A DNA stretch of 25,155 bases, from assembly GCA_052034685.1 (NCBI GenBank), contig JBPOIH010000023.1:1-25155 (forward strand), given 5' to 3'. The translations under genes and the position numbers were made by a program. Shown here piece by piece: positions 1 through 6,739 of the stretch (positions are counted from its first letter, which is position 1; every line of letters begins with the position of its first letter). Origin of the DNA: CAYUUR01 sp052034685 (GTDB lineage Bacteria; Patescibacteriota; Saccharimonadia; Saccharimonadales; CAYUUR01). A model generated the notes under the pieces. It was not told the DNA's origin. It made no database searches and was given only the letters and a program-made list of their open reading frames with translations.

Positions 1-972
<972 letters not shown>

Positions 973-979
973 TTTACGA

Positions 980-1015
980 CTTCTTGCAAAAGCACTTTTG
1001 TGCCGTTGCAAGAAG
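980..1015 (+). other. Hairpin just downstream of 23S rRNA
   Basis: Ten-base arms CTTCTTGCAA (980-989) and TTGCAAGAAG (1006-1015) are perfect complements, with an inner GCAC/GTGC stem. It lies directly after the 23S 3' end, where rRNA processing signals are expected. The first eight bases of its left arm recur in the hairpin just before 5S (1224-1244). A role in processing is inferred. Confidence 0.6.
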
Positions 1016-1151
1016 AAGCAATTGACTAGTTATTGGTGTTTACTAGCCCCTTAAAAGGCAGTCAAACACAGCAGTTTGTTTTTACAATTCATCTTCACAT
1101 CCGTGAGTAACATTACGCATGGACATCGACAGACTTTTCACGAGTGAAAAG

Positions 1152-1223
1152 TGGACTGAAGATTGAAGAACGAAGACTGAAGAGGATCCCATCCCTAGTC
1201 CTCAGTCTCCAATCCCCAGTCTA
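1152..1223 (+). other. Long imperfect hairpin in the 23S-5S spacer
   Basis: Outer arms 1152-1165 and 1210-1223 match at 11 of 14 positions as an inverted repeat. Inner arms around 1174-1186 and 1196-1208 also pair. The left arm is built from GAAGA-like repeats. This could be an RNase III-type processing stem or a small dispersed repeat; the sequence alone does not decide. The rest of the spacer (about 1016-1150) holds nothing else I recognise except a short hairpin around 1133-1150. Confidence 0.45.
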
Positions 1224-1244
1224 CTTCTTGCTTGAGGCAAGAAG
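1224..1244 (+). other. Hairpin immediately 5' of 5S rRNA
   Basis: The arms CTTCTTGC (1224-1231) and GCAAGAAG (1237-1244) close a 5-base loop, ending at the base before mature 5S. The same octamer arms form the hairpin right after 23S, so either local hairpins or one long-range stem enclosing the spacer is possible. A 5S maturation signal is the likely role (inference). Confidence 0.55.
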
Positions 1245-1358
1245 TCGGTGCCCATGGCGCGGGGGAAACACCTGTTCCCATGCCGAACACAGCAGTTAAG
1301 CCCCGTAGCGGTTACAATACTTGGCCAATCAAAGCCTGGGAAAATAGCACGGTGCCGA
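1245..1358 (+). rRNA. rrf: 5S ribosomal RNA
   Basis: This is about 114 bases. The ends pair as helix I: TCGGTGCC at 1245 with GGTGCCGA at 1351-1358, including G-U pairs. The conserved loop CCATGCCGAACAC (1278-1290) and the following GCAGTTAAGC are typical of bacterial 5S. It sits downstream of 23S in the usual rRNA operon order and is followed 11 bases later by an intrinsic terminator. Confidence 0.96.
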
Positions 1359-1369
1359 ATTATACAATA

Positions 1370-1399
1370 AACCACCCTTAAAGGGTGGTTTTTGTTTTT
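1370..1399 (+). terminator. Intrinsic terminator of the rRNA operon
   Basis: The stem AACCACCCTT (1370-1379) and AAGGGTGGTT (1381-1390) is followed by a T-rich tract (TTTGTTTTT). It lies directly after 5S rRNA. Confidence 0.92.
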
Positions 1400-1515
1400 A
1401 GGAGGGGAAAGTTCCCCTCCTAACGCGCAGGGCAGGCGGACAAGTCGCCTTGCTCTGGCTGTTCTCCCCTGGAAACAGGGTCAGAAAAGTCGGAATAAAT
1501 CCGCCTTATTCTGAC
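1398..1515 (+). other. Run of four hairpins between the rRNA terminator and the next gene
   Basis: There are four closely spaced inverted repeats: a perfect 12-bp stem with a 2-base loop (1398-1409/1412-1423); a GC-rich stem with one bulge (1428-1457); CCCTG-GAAA-CAGGG, with a GNRA-type loop (1467-1480); and a 10-bp stem with one G-U pair (1489-1498/1506-1515). Only short linkers separate them. No ORF is visible. The block could be a structured RNA, a decayed repeat or stacked terminators. Confidence 0.5.
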
Positions 1516-1529
1516 GATTTATTAAGTCA

Positions 1530-1538
1530 TGTTATATT
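1530..1538 (+). promoter_or_regulatory. Leaderless promoter (-10 element)
   Basis: Extended -10 TGTTATATT, with the hexamer TATATT at 1533-1538 and exactly 6 bases before the ATG at 1545. This places the expected +1 on the start codon. No Shine-Dalgarno sequence is present. Confidence 0.65.
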
Positions 1539-1544
1539 GTTGCC

Positions 1545-1859
1545 ATGTCACAAGAACACGGCTTTTTATACTTCATGAAAGAAATGTGGAATGATTACAG
1601 AACTCACATATTGGTAACGGTATGCGCACTAACAACTATAGTTCTTGGCGGAGGAATATACAGAGTTTCAACTGGAGCGCCTTTTTGGGGCGCGCAGGAG
1701 TCAAAGGAAGAAAAGCAAACTAGACTTATTCGTTGTGCTGAAGTAAGCGGCTCAACACCTACATTATCTGAGCAAAATGACGGTGAAAATAGAGGGGTAT
1801 GTTCTGGTTTTTCAAAAGATGAGATTGAAAACGCACAGAAAATGGTTGAATCAAGATGA
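1545..1859 (+). CDS. Small single-pass membrane protein, unknown function
   Basis: I do not recognise this 104-residue protein. It has a short basic/aromatic N-terminus and one hydrophobic segment at about residues 21-39, ending in GGG. A polar tail of about 65 residues follows, with two cysteines (in IRCAEVSGS and RGVCSGF) that could be outside the membrane. The start is supported by a leaderless -10 six bases upstream. Its TGA stop overlaps the ATG of the next gene (ATGA at 1856-1859), so the two are probably co-transcribed and translationally coupled. The overlapping minus-strand ORF (1604-1906) lacks such support. Confidence 0.7.
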   Translation: MSQEHGFLYFMKEMWNDYRTHILVTVCALTTIVLGGGIYRVSTGAPFWGAQESKEEKQTRLIRCAEVSGSTPTLSEQNDGENRGVCSGFSKDEIENAQKMVESR

Positions 1860-2200
1860 ATATAAAAGCAGTATCGGGAATAATATTGATGGTGAGTGAT
1901 GCGCATGCGAGTGCGGATTTTTATGAGGATTTGGGATTTACTCTAGTCAAGAAAGAGCAGGGGTTGGCGTCGGTGCGGTCAAACTGGTTCTGGATTGATT
2001 TTGTGGTGAAGGATAAGCACACCACCGGTGGCGACGGGCAATGGGTCTATATAGGTGTAGAAGACGTCGATAAAACATACGAAGAACTCCAGGCTAAGAA
2101 GCTACAGCCCACCGAACCGCAGACATTCTCAACCAAACGTCGCGAAACTTGCATCAGCGACCCCGACGGCTACAAACTGGTCTTCTTCACTAAGAAGTAA
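1856..2200 (+). CDS. VOC / glyoxalase-bleomycin resistance family protein
   Basis: The 114-residue protein fits one vicinal-oxygen-chelate unit of paired beta-alpha-beta-beta-beta modules. The N-terminal GIILMVSDAHASADFYEDLGF is the typical first strand plus helix ending in FYxxLGF. The C-terminal ISDPDGYKLVFF is the usual DPDGxxxxF metal-site strand. VOC proteins dimerise and bind a divalent metal for isomerase, dioxygenase or drug-sequestering roles; the substrate cannot be told here. The gene starts inside the stop of the upstream membrane-protein gene (ATGA), indicating coupling. Nothing suggests truncation. Confidence 0.88.
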   Translation: MNIKAVSGIILMVSDAHASADFYEDLGFTLVKKEQGLASVRSNWFWIDFVVKDKHTTGGDGQWVYIGVEDVDKTYEELQAKKLQPTEPQTFSTKRRETCISDPDGYKLVFFTKK

Positions 2201-2209
2201 CAATTAGGA

Positions 2210-2215
2210 TATAAT
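2210..2215 (+). promoter_or_regulatory. Leaderless promoter (-10 TATAAT)
   Basis: A perfect TATAAT ends 6 bases before the ATG at 2222. No SD sequence can fit in the resulting transcript. Confidence 0.7.
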
Positions 2216-2221
2216 CGTGGT

Positions 2222-2770
2222 ATGAACGAGATACTATTGGTACGGCATGGGCAGTCACGGGCGAACGTCGGGCAGCGCACTGCCTTTGATCAGAAGCGTG
2301 CGCCACTGACACCAAGGGGAGTACAGCAATCTTGGGAGCTCAACTCTATCTTGAAGCGAGAGTTTGGCATTGTGCCAGAAGAATACGATAGGCCCGTTGC
2401 TGCGTCTACATACGTGCGGCCAGTGCAAACTGCACTGTTCGCAGGTTTCTGTAGTGTCGATTTTTTGCCGCTGATTGATGAATCTGATGTGGCTCACGAG
2501 ATAGCTGGTGGTTTGGACGCGATTGCCAAGCATAGGGATGAGCGCTGGGCACCCGAAGAGACAAAGCTACGTGTAAGTGAGCTCCACGACAAGCTTGCTG
2601 TTGGTGAGCTAGATTATGAGATCTATTTTGGGCATGGATTATTCTGGGGTGAATTCTTGTACCAGTGCGATGAACGAGGTATTCAGACTTCAGCGACTTT
2701 CTGTGAGCGACGTGGCTACGTGCCGCTTCAGGCGGCAGTCATAAAGGCAGAAATCCCAATGCAAAGCTGA
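2222..2770 (+). CDS. Histidine phosphatase superfamily (phosphoglycerate mutase-like) protein
   Basis: This is a 182-residue cytoplasmic protein. LLVRHGQS (residues 5-12) carries the RHG motif whose His9 would be the phospho-acceptor. STYVRPVQTA (62-71) matches the family's phosphate-binding Arg motif (SxxxRxxQTA). YFGHG (135-139) supplies the second catalytic His138. The family includes mutases, small-molecule phosphatases and protein phosphatases; the substrate is not deducible. The start is fixed by a perfect -10 six bases upstream, giving a leaderless transcript. The next gene has its own promoter. Confidence 0.88.
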   Translation: MNEILLVRHGQSRANVGQRTAFDQKRAPLTPRGVQQSWELNSILKREFGIVPEEYDRPVAASTYVRPVQTALFAGFCSVDFLPLIDESDVAHEIAGGLDAIAKHRDERWAPEETKLRVSELHDKLAVGELDYEIYFGHGLFWGEFLYQCDERGIQTSATFCERRGYVPLQAAVIKAEIPMQS

Positions 2771-2825
2771 GGCGAGGGACGGTTGGAGTACTAGCTCTTA
2801 CCCGTATCGCTCATTAGATTGTACC

Positions 2826-2834
2826 TGCTATAAT
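2826..2834 (+). promoter_or_regulatory. Leaderless promoter (extended -10)
   Basis: TGCTATAAT, with TATAAT at 2829-2834 and exactly 6 bases before the ATG at 2841. Confidence 0.7.
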
Positions 2835-2840
2835 CCAAGG

Positions 2841-3311
2841 ATGAACGCGGGCTTGAACAAGTTTAAAAAAGTACTTAATTGGTTGGGTGGTGGTGGCGCC
2901 CCAGATCTTGAGATGGAGAATCGTCCGCAGGAATACGGCATTGATGTTCGGACTATTGGCGTACCATGGTTTCGAAATGCACGACGGGTAGCACTACTTA
3001 TTACCAGTTTTGTAACGGTAATTGGCGGTTATGTACTTACTCAAAAAACTGGCTCTAAAGATGGGTTGTGGGCCATATCGTTATTTGTTATGGCGCTAAT
3101 TACAATCGTCGTTCTTATCCCGTTAAAGGTTGCTTCCCGTATCACGTATAAACGTCGGTTTCATGACGCACTGCCTGTAGAGCTCCAGCCTGTTTATGCA
3201 AACAAGGTAAAAACACGCATTACAGAGTTCATTAAGCTCTTTATTGTTACAGCTATGGTCAGCGTTGTAGCTGGAGTAATAGTCTGGCTTATCATAATCA
3301 ATCAAAAGTAG
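2841..3311 (+). CDS. Three-TM membrane protein, unknown function
   Basis: I do not recognise this 156-residue protein. A soluble N-terminal stretch (1-48) starts with a short basic helix and a GGGG turn. Three hydrophobic segments follow at about 50-68, 76-97 and 130-153. A basic loop (YKRRFHDALPVELQPVYANKVKTR, roughly 103-126) lies between the second and third and is probably cytoplasmic. The start is set by the extended -10 six bases upstream. The gene is convergent with the DUF1801 gene, only 12 bases away. No terminator is obvious. Confidence 0.72.
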   Translation: MNAGLNKFKKVLNWLGGGGAPDLEMENRPQEYGIDVRTIGVPWFRNARRVALLITSFVTVIGGYVLTQKTGSKDGLWAISLFVMALITIVVLIPLKVASRITYKRRFHDALPVELQPVYANKVKTRITEFIKLFIVTAMVSVVAGVIVWLIIINQK

Positions 3312-3323
3312 ATGTATAAAGGC

Positions 3324-3677
3324 CTATTTTACTTGTTTTACACGAAAAGTGGTCATCTTTTTGATGATGTCGTACGGCAAAGGCTTGTCGAGCGGGAACC
3401 GAACGGTACCTTTGGCCGTTTCATAAGGCGCTAGCTCGTCTTTGAACACTTCTAATGGCTCTGCACCCGGGTAGAATGCATAATGGCCGTCATAGCCCGC
3501 AAAATGGACCAGATTTTTGCCTTTGTAGGTGATCGTTGGGATGCCGTAGCTAATCTTTTCTCCTGGCTCGGGCACGACGCTCTTTATGGCTGCCCGTATT
3601 TCCTCCAGCACCTGCTGTTTATCTGCAGGGAAGTTAGCAATATATTCTTCGGTAGTTTTGTATTCGTTCATCTTCAT
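3324..3677 (-). CDS. DUF1801 / YdhG-like domain protein
   Basis: This is a 117-residue protein of the DUF1801 family, a small alpha/beta fold with iron-chaperone-like relatives. The core ISYGIPTITYKGKNLVHFAGY (43-63), HYAFYP and GTVRFPLDKPLPYDII match the family's usual signature; the biochemical role is not established. The frame is open to an upstream start at 3695, but that would place the promoter TATACT (3684-3689) inside the coding region. The ATG at 3677 lies exactly 6 bases past that hexamer, so I use it. Divergent from the gene at 3757. Confidence 0.87.
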   Translation of the reverse strand: MKMNEYKTTEEYIANFPADKQQVLEEIRAAIKSVVPEPGEKISYGIPTITYKGKNLVHFAGYDGHYAFYPGAEPLEVFKDELAPYETAKGTVRFPLDKPLPYDIIKKMTTFRVKQVK

Positions 3678-3683
3678 GCGTCC

Positions 3684-3689
3684 AGTATA
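3684..3689 (-). promoter_or_regulatory. Leaderless promoter (-10 TATACT)
   Basis: On the minus strand TATACT ends 6 bases before the ATG at 3677. This decides the start against an in-frame codon at 3695. Confidence 0.68.
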
Positions 3690-3756
3690 CAACACGTGCG
3701 CGATTGACTAATCCGTACAATTATGCTAATGTTTATATTGAAGAAAGCAACACAAT

Positions 3757-4167
3757 ATGCCAGAATCACTACCTATCAACCCTACACCAGAACTACGCGG
3801 AACTCTTGCGCCGGAAGCTTTAGTGGAGAGAGAAACAAGACTGCGTGGTAGCCTAAGTCCTGGACACGAACCCTCGGAAGTTGCAGAAGTAGAAGTGAGG
3901 CGTTTGCGAGGGTCACTCCTCAATGATATTGCCAGAGTTGGTTTAACAGAGGTAAGTGATACTTCGGAGCCAGAACCAGACGCAGTTTCTGTAGATAGTA
4001 CTTTCATCCAGCGCGACACAGGAAAATCATACACAGTCCAAAAGATTGGTGAAGGTCACAGTGAAGTCGTTGTTACCTTACGTAGTGAAGATGGGGGAAA
4101 AGTGACGCTTGGCCTTGAAGACTTCAGGAAAAAACTCGCGTCTGAAGACGGTCCTTGGCACAGGTAG
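3757..4167 (+). CDS. Uncharacterised protein with LRG(S/T)L repeats
   Basis: I do not recognise this 136-residue soluble protein. The N-terminal half has three copies of a short motif, LRGTLAPE, LRGSLSPG and LRGSLLND, spaced about 16-21 residues apart. An acidic linker (SEPEPDAVSVD) follows. The C-terminal half, about 82-126, looks like a small beta-rich domain (FIQRDTGKSYTVQKIGEGHSEV onward). A TATATT hexamer at 3734-3739 would give a leader of about 11 bases without a clear SD. The minus-strand ORF over the same region (3726-4034) is serine-rich and without promoter support, so this strand is preferred. Confidence 0.6.
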   Translation: MPESLPINPTPELRGTLAPEALVERETRLRGSLSPGHEPSEVAEVEVRRLRGSLLNDIARVGLTEVSDTSEPEPDAVSVDSTFIQRDTGKSYTVQKIGEGHSEVVVTLRSEDGGKVTLGLEDFRKKLASEDGPWHR

Positions 4168-4180
4168 GCATAGAAAACAC

Positions 4181-4669
4181 TTACCAGTTTGAGCGGATTA
4201 TTTCGGTAATCTTTGCTGCTGTTTCTGGGGTAGGGCGATGGCGTGGACGGTCTGAGTTGAGATAGCGGCCTGGGCAAGGGTCAGTGAATATCTCGCCGTT
4301 CACTTCTATTTGTCTGCTATCGTAGCGTGGCATGACATGCCAGTGCACATGAGCGGCTTCAGCTGGGGTGTCGTCAGGTGCCTTTTTAAATGCGTCGTTC
4401 TTGAGACAAGATGTATTAAAGGTAATTGGCTCAAAGCTGCGTCTCAAGGCGCCAATGAGCCCATTCCTGAGGCGGATAAAGTCATACTCTTCTTCCATGG
4501 TCAGTTCGTCCAGCTCAGAAGCATGGCGCTTCAGACCAATATATGTTCTACCAAGGGGTGATTGGTCAATATGGGCTATATTGACTTGCCAAAGCTCGGT
4601 CTGGTCAAGAATGTACTCATCAGGAATTGTTGGCATAATCTCACAGATGTCACAATTGTTGTTTTCCAT
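4181..4669 (-). CDS. HIT family nucleotide-binding protein
   Basis: This is a 162-residue protein with the histidine-triad active site HVHWHVMPRY: His107, His109 and His111, HxHxH. HIT proteins are nucleotide hydrolases or transferases acting on phosphoramidates or dinucleoside polyphosphates. A CDIC pair at residues 6-9 resembles the metal-binding N-terminus of some HIT proteins. The C-terminal region after the triad (about 117-162) is longer than in minimal HITs. The start is fixed by an extended -10 six bases upstream. Convergent with the LRG-repeat gene, 13 bases away. Confidence 0.92.
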   Translation of the reverse strand: MENNNCDICEIMPTIPDEYILDQTELWQVNIAHIDQSPLGRTYIGLKRHASELDELTMEEEYDFIRLRNGLIGALRRSFEPITFNTSCLKNDAFKKAPDDTPAEAAHVHWHVMPRYDSRQIEVNGEIFTDPCPGRYLNSDRPRHRPTPETAAKITEIIRSNW

Positions 4670-4675
4670 ATCGAT

Positions 4676-4684
4676 AGTATAGCA
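4676..4684 (-). promoter_or_regulatory. Leaderless promoter (extended -10)
   Basis: TGCTATACT on the minus strand. The hexamer 4676-4681 ends exactly 6 bases before the HIT gene ATG at 4669. Confidence 0.7.
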
Positions 4685-4703
4685 GCACGACTAGGCTATA
4701 TGG

Positions 4704-5372
4704 CTAGAACACGAAGAATGCTAGCCAAAAAGCACCAAGGGCAAGTAAGGATGCTATGCCGATGGCAATAAGCCACGTCTTGCCCGATTGTAATTTTGCG
4801 CGGTAGTTCATGGTGCCAGCTGTCTTCAGAAAAAGCAGGCCAGCCGCCATCATGAGAATTCCCCCAAGCAGACCAATCAGCACAAGTGGAAATATAGATG
4901 CGCCGCCCATGCTCGAGAGTGCTATAGCTGCGTATTCCGCATTACCTCGAATCGCCGCTGGGTAGGCGGTATATTTAGGATTGTCAGCAATATATGCAAT
5001 GGTGAGCGTATCACCGGGCAAAAGTTCGACATACTCTGGTAAATCTTTATGACGTGGTGAAAGAATAACGTTACTTTCTACTGTTTTACTCTCGGTATCG
5101 GTAAATGTAACAACGATATTACGACTACCCGGAGCTCGTCTTCTTCCTGGGTCATTGCGGTTCTCTACAACGTAAGCTTGGGTAATTTCGCGTTCGTTAT
5201 CTGGTGCACGGACGACACGCGTTGTGCTGAACATTATTCCAAATCCAAACACGATCAGGAGCGGCAAGATCAAGCCGGTAATCCCCAAGACAATTCTTGA
5301 ATTACGTGATGGTGTTTTTTGTGGCGCGCCTTGGGCGGCACTGGGTTGTGTTGGTGTGTTGTTTGGTTGCAT
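4704..5372 (-). CDS. DUF3592-like membrane protein
   Basis: This is a 222-residue protein. A low-complexity Pro/Gln/Thr N-terminus (1-24) precedes TM1 (27-48). An extramembrane domain (50-155) follows, then TM2 (158-183) and TM3 (199-221). The loop, with strands such as NIVVTFTDTESKTVESNV and then GDTLTIAYIADNPKYTAYPA, resembles DUF3592, where a short beta domain precedes a membrane segment. The function of the family is unknown. The start is supported by an extended -10 (TGCTAAACT) six bases upstream. The HIT gene promoter lies in the gap after this gene, so HIT can be expressed separately. Confidence 0.75.
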   Translation of the reverse strand: MQPNNTPTQPSAAQGAPQKTPSRNSRIVLGITGLILPLLIVFGFGIMFSTTRVVRAPDNEREITQAYVVENRNDPGRRRAPGSRNIVVTFTDTESKTVESNVILSPRHKDLPEYVELLPGDTLTIAYIADNPKYTAYPAAIRGNAEYAAIALSSMGGASIFPLVLIGLLGGILMMAAGLLFLKTAGTMNYRAKLQSGKTWLIAIGIASLLALGAFWLAFFVF

Positions 5373-5378
5373 AACAAC

Positions 5379-5387
5379 AGTTTAGCA
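5379..5387 (-). promoter_or_regulatory. Leaderless promoter (extended -10)
   Basis: TGCTAAACT on the minus strand. The hexamer (5379-5384) ends exactly 6 bases before the ATG at 5372. Confidence 0.6.
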
Positions 5388-5509
5388 TAAGCATGTATTG
5401 GTTTACTCTTCAGCAAACTAAAGTCGGCTTTACTTTTTTCCGTCGCAGAAACAGCGTATGGTCATGGTTAGCGGCCGCATGTGAGGTAATCTAACCAGAG
5501 GAGAGAATT

Positions 5510-6220
5510 ATGAGTCACGAGGTAAAAATTCATGACGCCCAGGTGGCAATATTGCGTGAGCTACTGTTTCATCCGCACGCAACTTTTGCCAAGCTACAGA
5601 AGGGCACCGGCATGACGAGCGATCACTTCAACTTTCATGTACAGAAGCTTGTCGAACTAGGATTGGTTGAGAAGATCAAGCGTGGCACCTACACCCTGAC
5701 GCCACGCGGCAAAGAACATGCCAACAAACTCGACACAGACAACAACACTATAGAGCGTCAACCCAAGACTGCAGTGATTCTTGCTGTAGAACGTACAACG
5801 AATGGCAAGAAAGAGTATCTATTTCAGGAAAGACTCAAGCAACCATATTTTGGCTTTTGGGGCTTTGCAACAGGGAAGATCCGGTGGGGAGAGACAATAA
5901 TCCAGACAGCAGAGCGTGAACTGCTGGAGGAAACTGGCTTAACCGCAGACCACCGCATTGCGGGTGTCTACCACGAGATGGTCTATCAACAGGAAACCGG
6001 TGATCAACTGGAAGATAAGATATTTTTTGTCATCCAATGCACGAATCCGAAGGGTAAACTCTTGGAGCGGTTTGAAGGCGGCAGAAATGCCTGGATGGAC
6101 CGCGAGGAAGCGTTGTCGCAGCCCAAGATCTTCACCAGCTTTGATATTGAGATCGACATCGTAGAATCAGACACGCCGTTCATCGAGCGCACGGTTGAGT
6201 ACACTAAAGACCTGTTTTAG
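5510..6220 (+). CDS. Winged-helix plus Nudix hydrolase fusion protein
   Basis: This is a 236-residue protein. Residues 1-75 form a winged helix-turn-helix: a helix pair followed by LVEKIKRGTYTLTPRGKEHA, a typical wing. Residues 85-236 are a Nudix domain with an exact Nudix box from Gly122 to Leu144 (GX5EX7REUXEEXGU, with Glu128, Arg136, Glu137, Glu140 and Glu141). Nudix enzymes hydrolyse nucleoside diphosphate-linked compounds. The DNA-binding module suggests a ligand-responsive regulator or an enzyme tied to a promoter; the target is unknown. A strong SD (AGAGGAGAG, 5497-5505) precedes the ATG, unlike its leaderless neighbours. A 6-bp inverted repeat GGTTAG/CTAACC lies just upstream (5466-5496). 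Confidence 0.9.
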   Translation: MSHEVKIHDAQVAILRELLFHPHATFAKLQKGTGMTSDHFNFHVQKLVELGLVEKIKRGTYTLTPRGKEHANKLDTDNNTIERQPKTAVILAVERTTNGKKEYLFQERLKQPYFGFWGFATGKIRWGETIIQTAERELLEETGLTADHRIAGVYHEMVYQQETGDQLEDKIFFVIQCTNPKGKLLERFEGGRNAWMDREEALSQPKIFTSFDIEIDIVESDTPFIERTVEYTKDLF

Positions 6221-6231
6221 AACAATAGATA

Positions 6232-6260
6232 TTGACAGACGCTTACGCTTGTGTTAACAT
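6232..6260 (+). promoter_or_regulatory. Sigma-70-type promoter of the KGG gene
   Basis: TTGACA (6232-6237), 17-base spacer, TAACAT (6255-6260) with an extended -10 TG. Expected +1 is near 6267, just before the leader hairpin. Confidence 0.75.
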
Positions 6261-6276
6261 AAGCATAGTTTCGAAA

Positions 6277-6339
6277 GAAACAAACATATAAAGAGAGGGT
6301 AATTCTTGAAAAAGAAGAGCCCTCTTTTTTGTTTGTTTC
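6277..6339 (+). other. Structured 5' leader hairpin upstream of the KGG gene
   Basis: Three stacked stems: GAAACAAAC (6277-6285) with GTTTGTTTC (6331-6339); AAAGAGAGGG (6290-6299) with the CCCTCTTTTT run from 6320, with one G-U; and TTCTT with AAGAA near the apex. The inner stem followed by T's looks like an intrinsic terminator. The outer arm pairs with the T-rich tail. It could act as an attenuator or stabilising leader; there is no match to a riboswitch class I know. Confidence 0.6.
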
Positions 6340-6387
6340 ATCGAGAAAGTGACGGTGGGAAGCTATCAATTAACGGAGGTCAATACA

Positions 6388-6585
6388 ATGGCTGGAACAA
6401 AGATGGGCGGCAAAGCTGCTGCTTCTACAAACAAAACTAAGTATGGTTCAGACTTCTACGCGAAGATCGGTGCAATGGGTGGCAAAAAAGGCACAACTGG
6501 TGGCTTTTATGCTAACCGTGAACTCGCTCGTGTAGCTGGTGCTAAGGGCGGCCGTATTAGCCGTCGTACCAAAAAGACCGTCTAA
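6388..6585 (+). CDS. Small KGG-motif (YciG-like) protein
   Basis: This is a 65-residue basic, glycine-rich protein. It contains the KGG-type repeat (stress-induced bacterial acidophilic repeat family), with GSDFYAKIGAMGGKKG (20-35) and a second copy around GAKGG (51-55). The molecular function of the family is poorly known; stress association comes from other bacteria. The frame is open from 6349, but the ATG at 6388 has a good SD (GGAGGT, 6375-6380) and starts the conserved region. The gene has a strong promoter, a long structured leader and a strong terminator, so it is a single-gene unit likely to be highly expressed. Confidence 0.83.
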   Translation: MAGTKMGGKAAASTNKTKYGSDFYAKIGAMGGKKGTTGGFYANRELARVAGAKGGRISRRTKKTV

Positions 6586-6605
6586 CCCCTCAGGGCACAG
6601 ACAAG

Positions 6606-6635
6606 AAAAGCTCTGGCAAAAGCCAGAGCTTTTTC
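6606..6635 (+). terminator. Intrinsic terminator of the KGG gene
   Basis: The stem AAAAGCTCTGGC / GCCAGAGCTTTT closes a 4-base loop and is followed by T's. The A-rich 5' side could also help terminate minus-strand transcription from the convergent gene. Confidence 0.9.
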
Positions 6636-6652
6636 ATTGCCTGCTCTTGGCG

Positions 6653-6736
6653 TATTGCGGCGTTGTCTAGCTGCGGTACGTCTTCACCGTACGAAGCGTA
6701 CGGCTCCAGGCGTTCCTCACAGACGCCACCGCACTA
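6653..6736. repeat. Long imperfect inverted repeat of unknown type
   Basis: The core is a perfect hairpin CCGTACG-AAG-CGTACGG (6687-6703). Flanking GC-rich arms around 6653-6668 and 6720-6736 are partly complementary. It lies between convergent genes and encodes no ORF. It may be an intergenic palindromic repeat or a structured RNA; the copy number elsewhere is not visible. Confidence 0.4.
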
Positions 6737-6739
6737 CAC

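Noticed and set aside
1604..1906. 100-codon minus-strand ORF opposite the small membrane protein gene
   Set aside because: The + frame has a leaderless promoter and a coupled ATGA overlap; the minus ORF has neither and also overlaps the VOC gene start.
1545..2200. UGA-recoded genetic code (as in some CPR lineages)
   Set aside because: TGA terminates several genes with tight ATGA overlaps, which fits the standard bacterial code.
3726..4034. Serine-rich minus-strand ORF
   Set aside because: Composition typical of an antisense shadow; the + gene at 3757 has better upstream signals.
6388..6585. KGG protein as a phage or mobile-element marker
   Set aside because: No integrase, transposase, att repeats or other phage genes are nearby.
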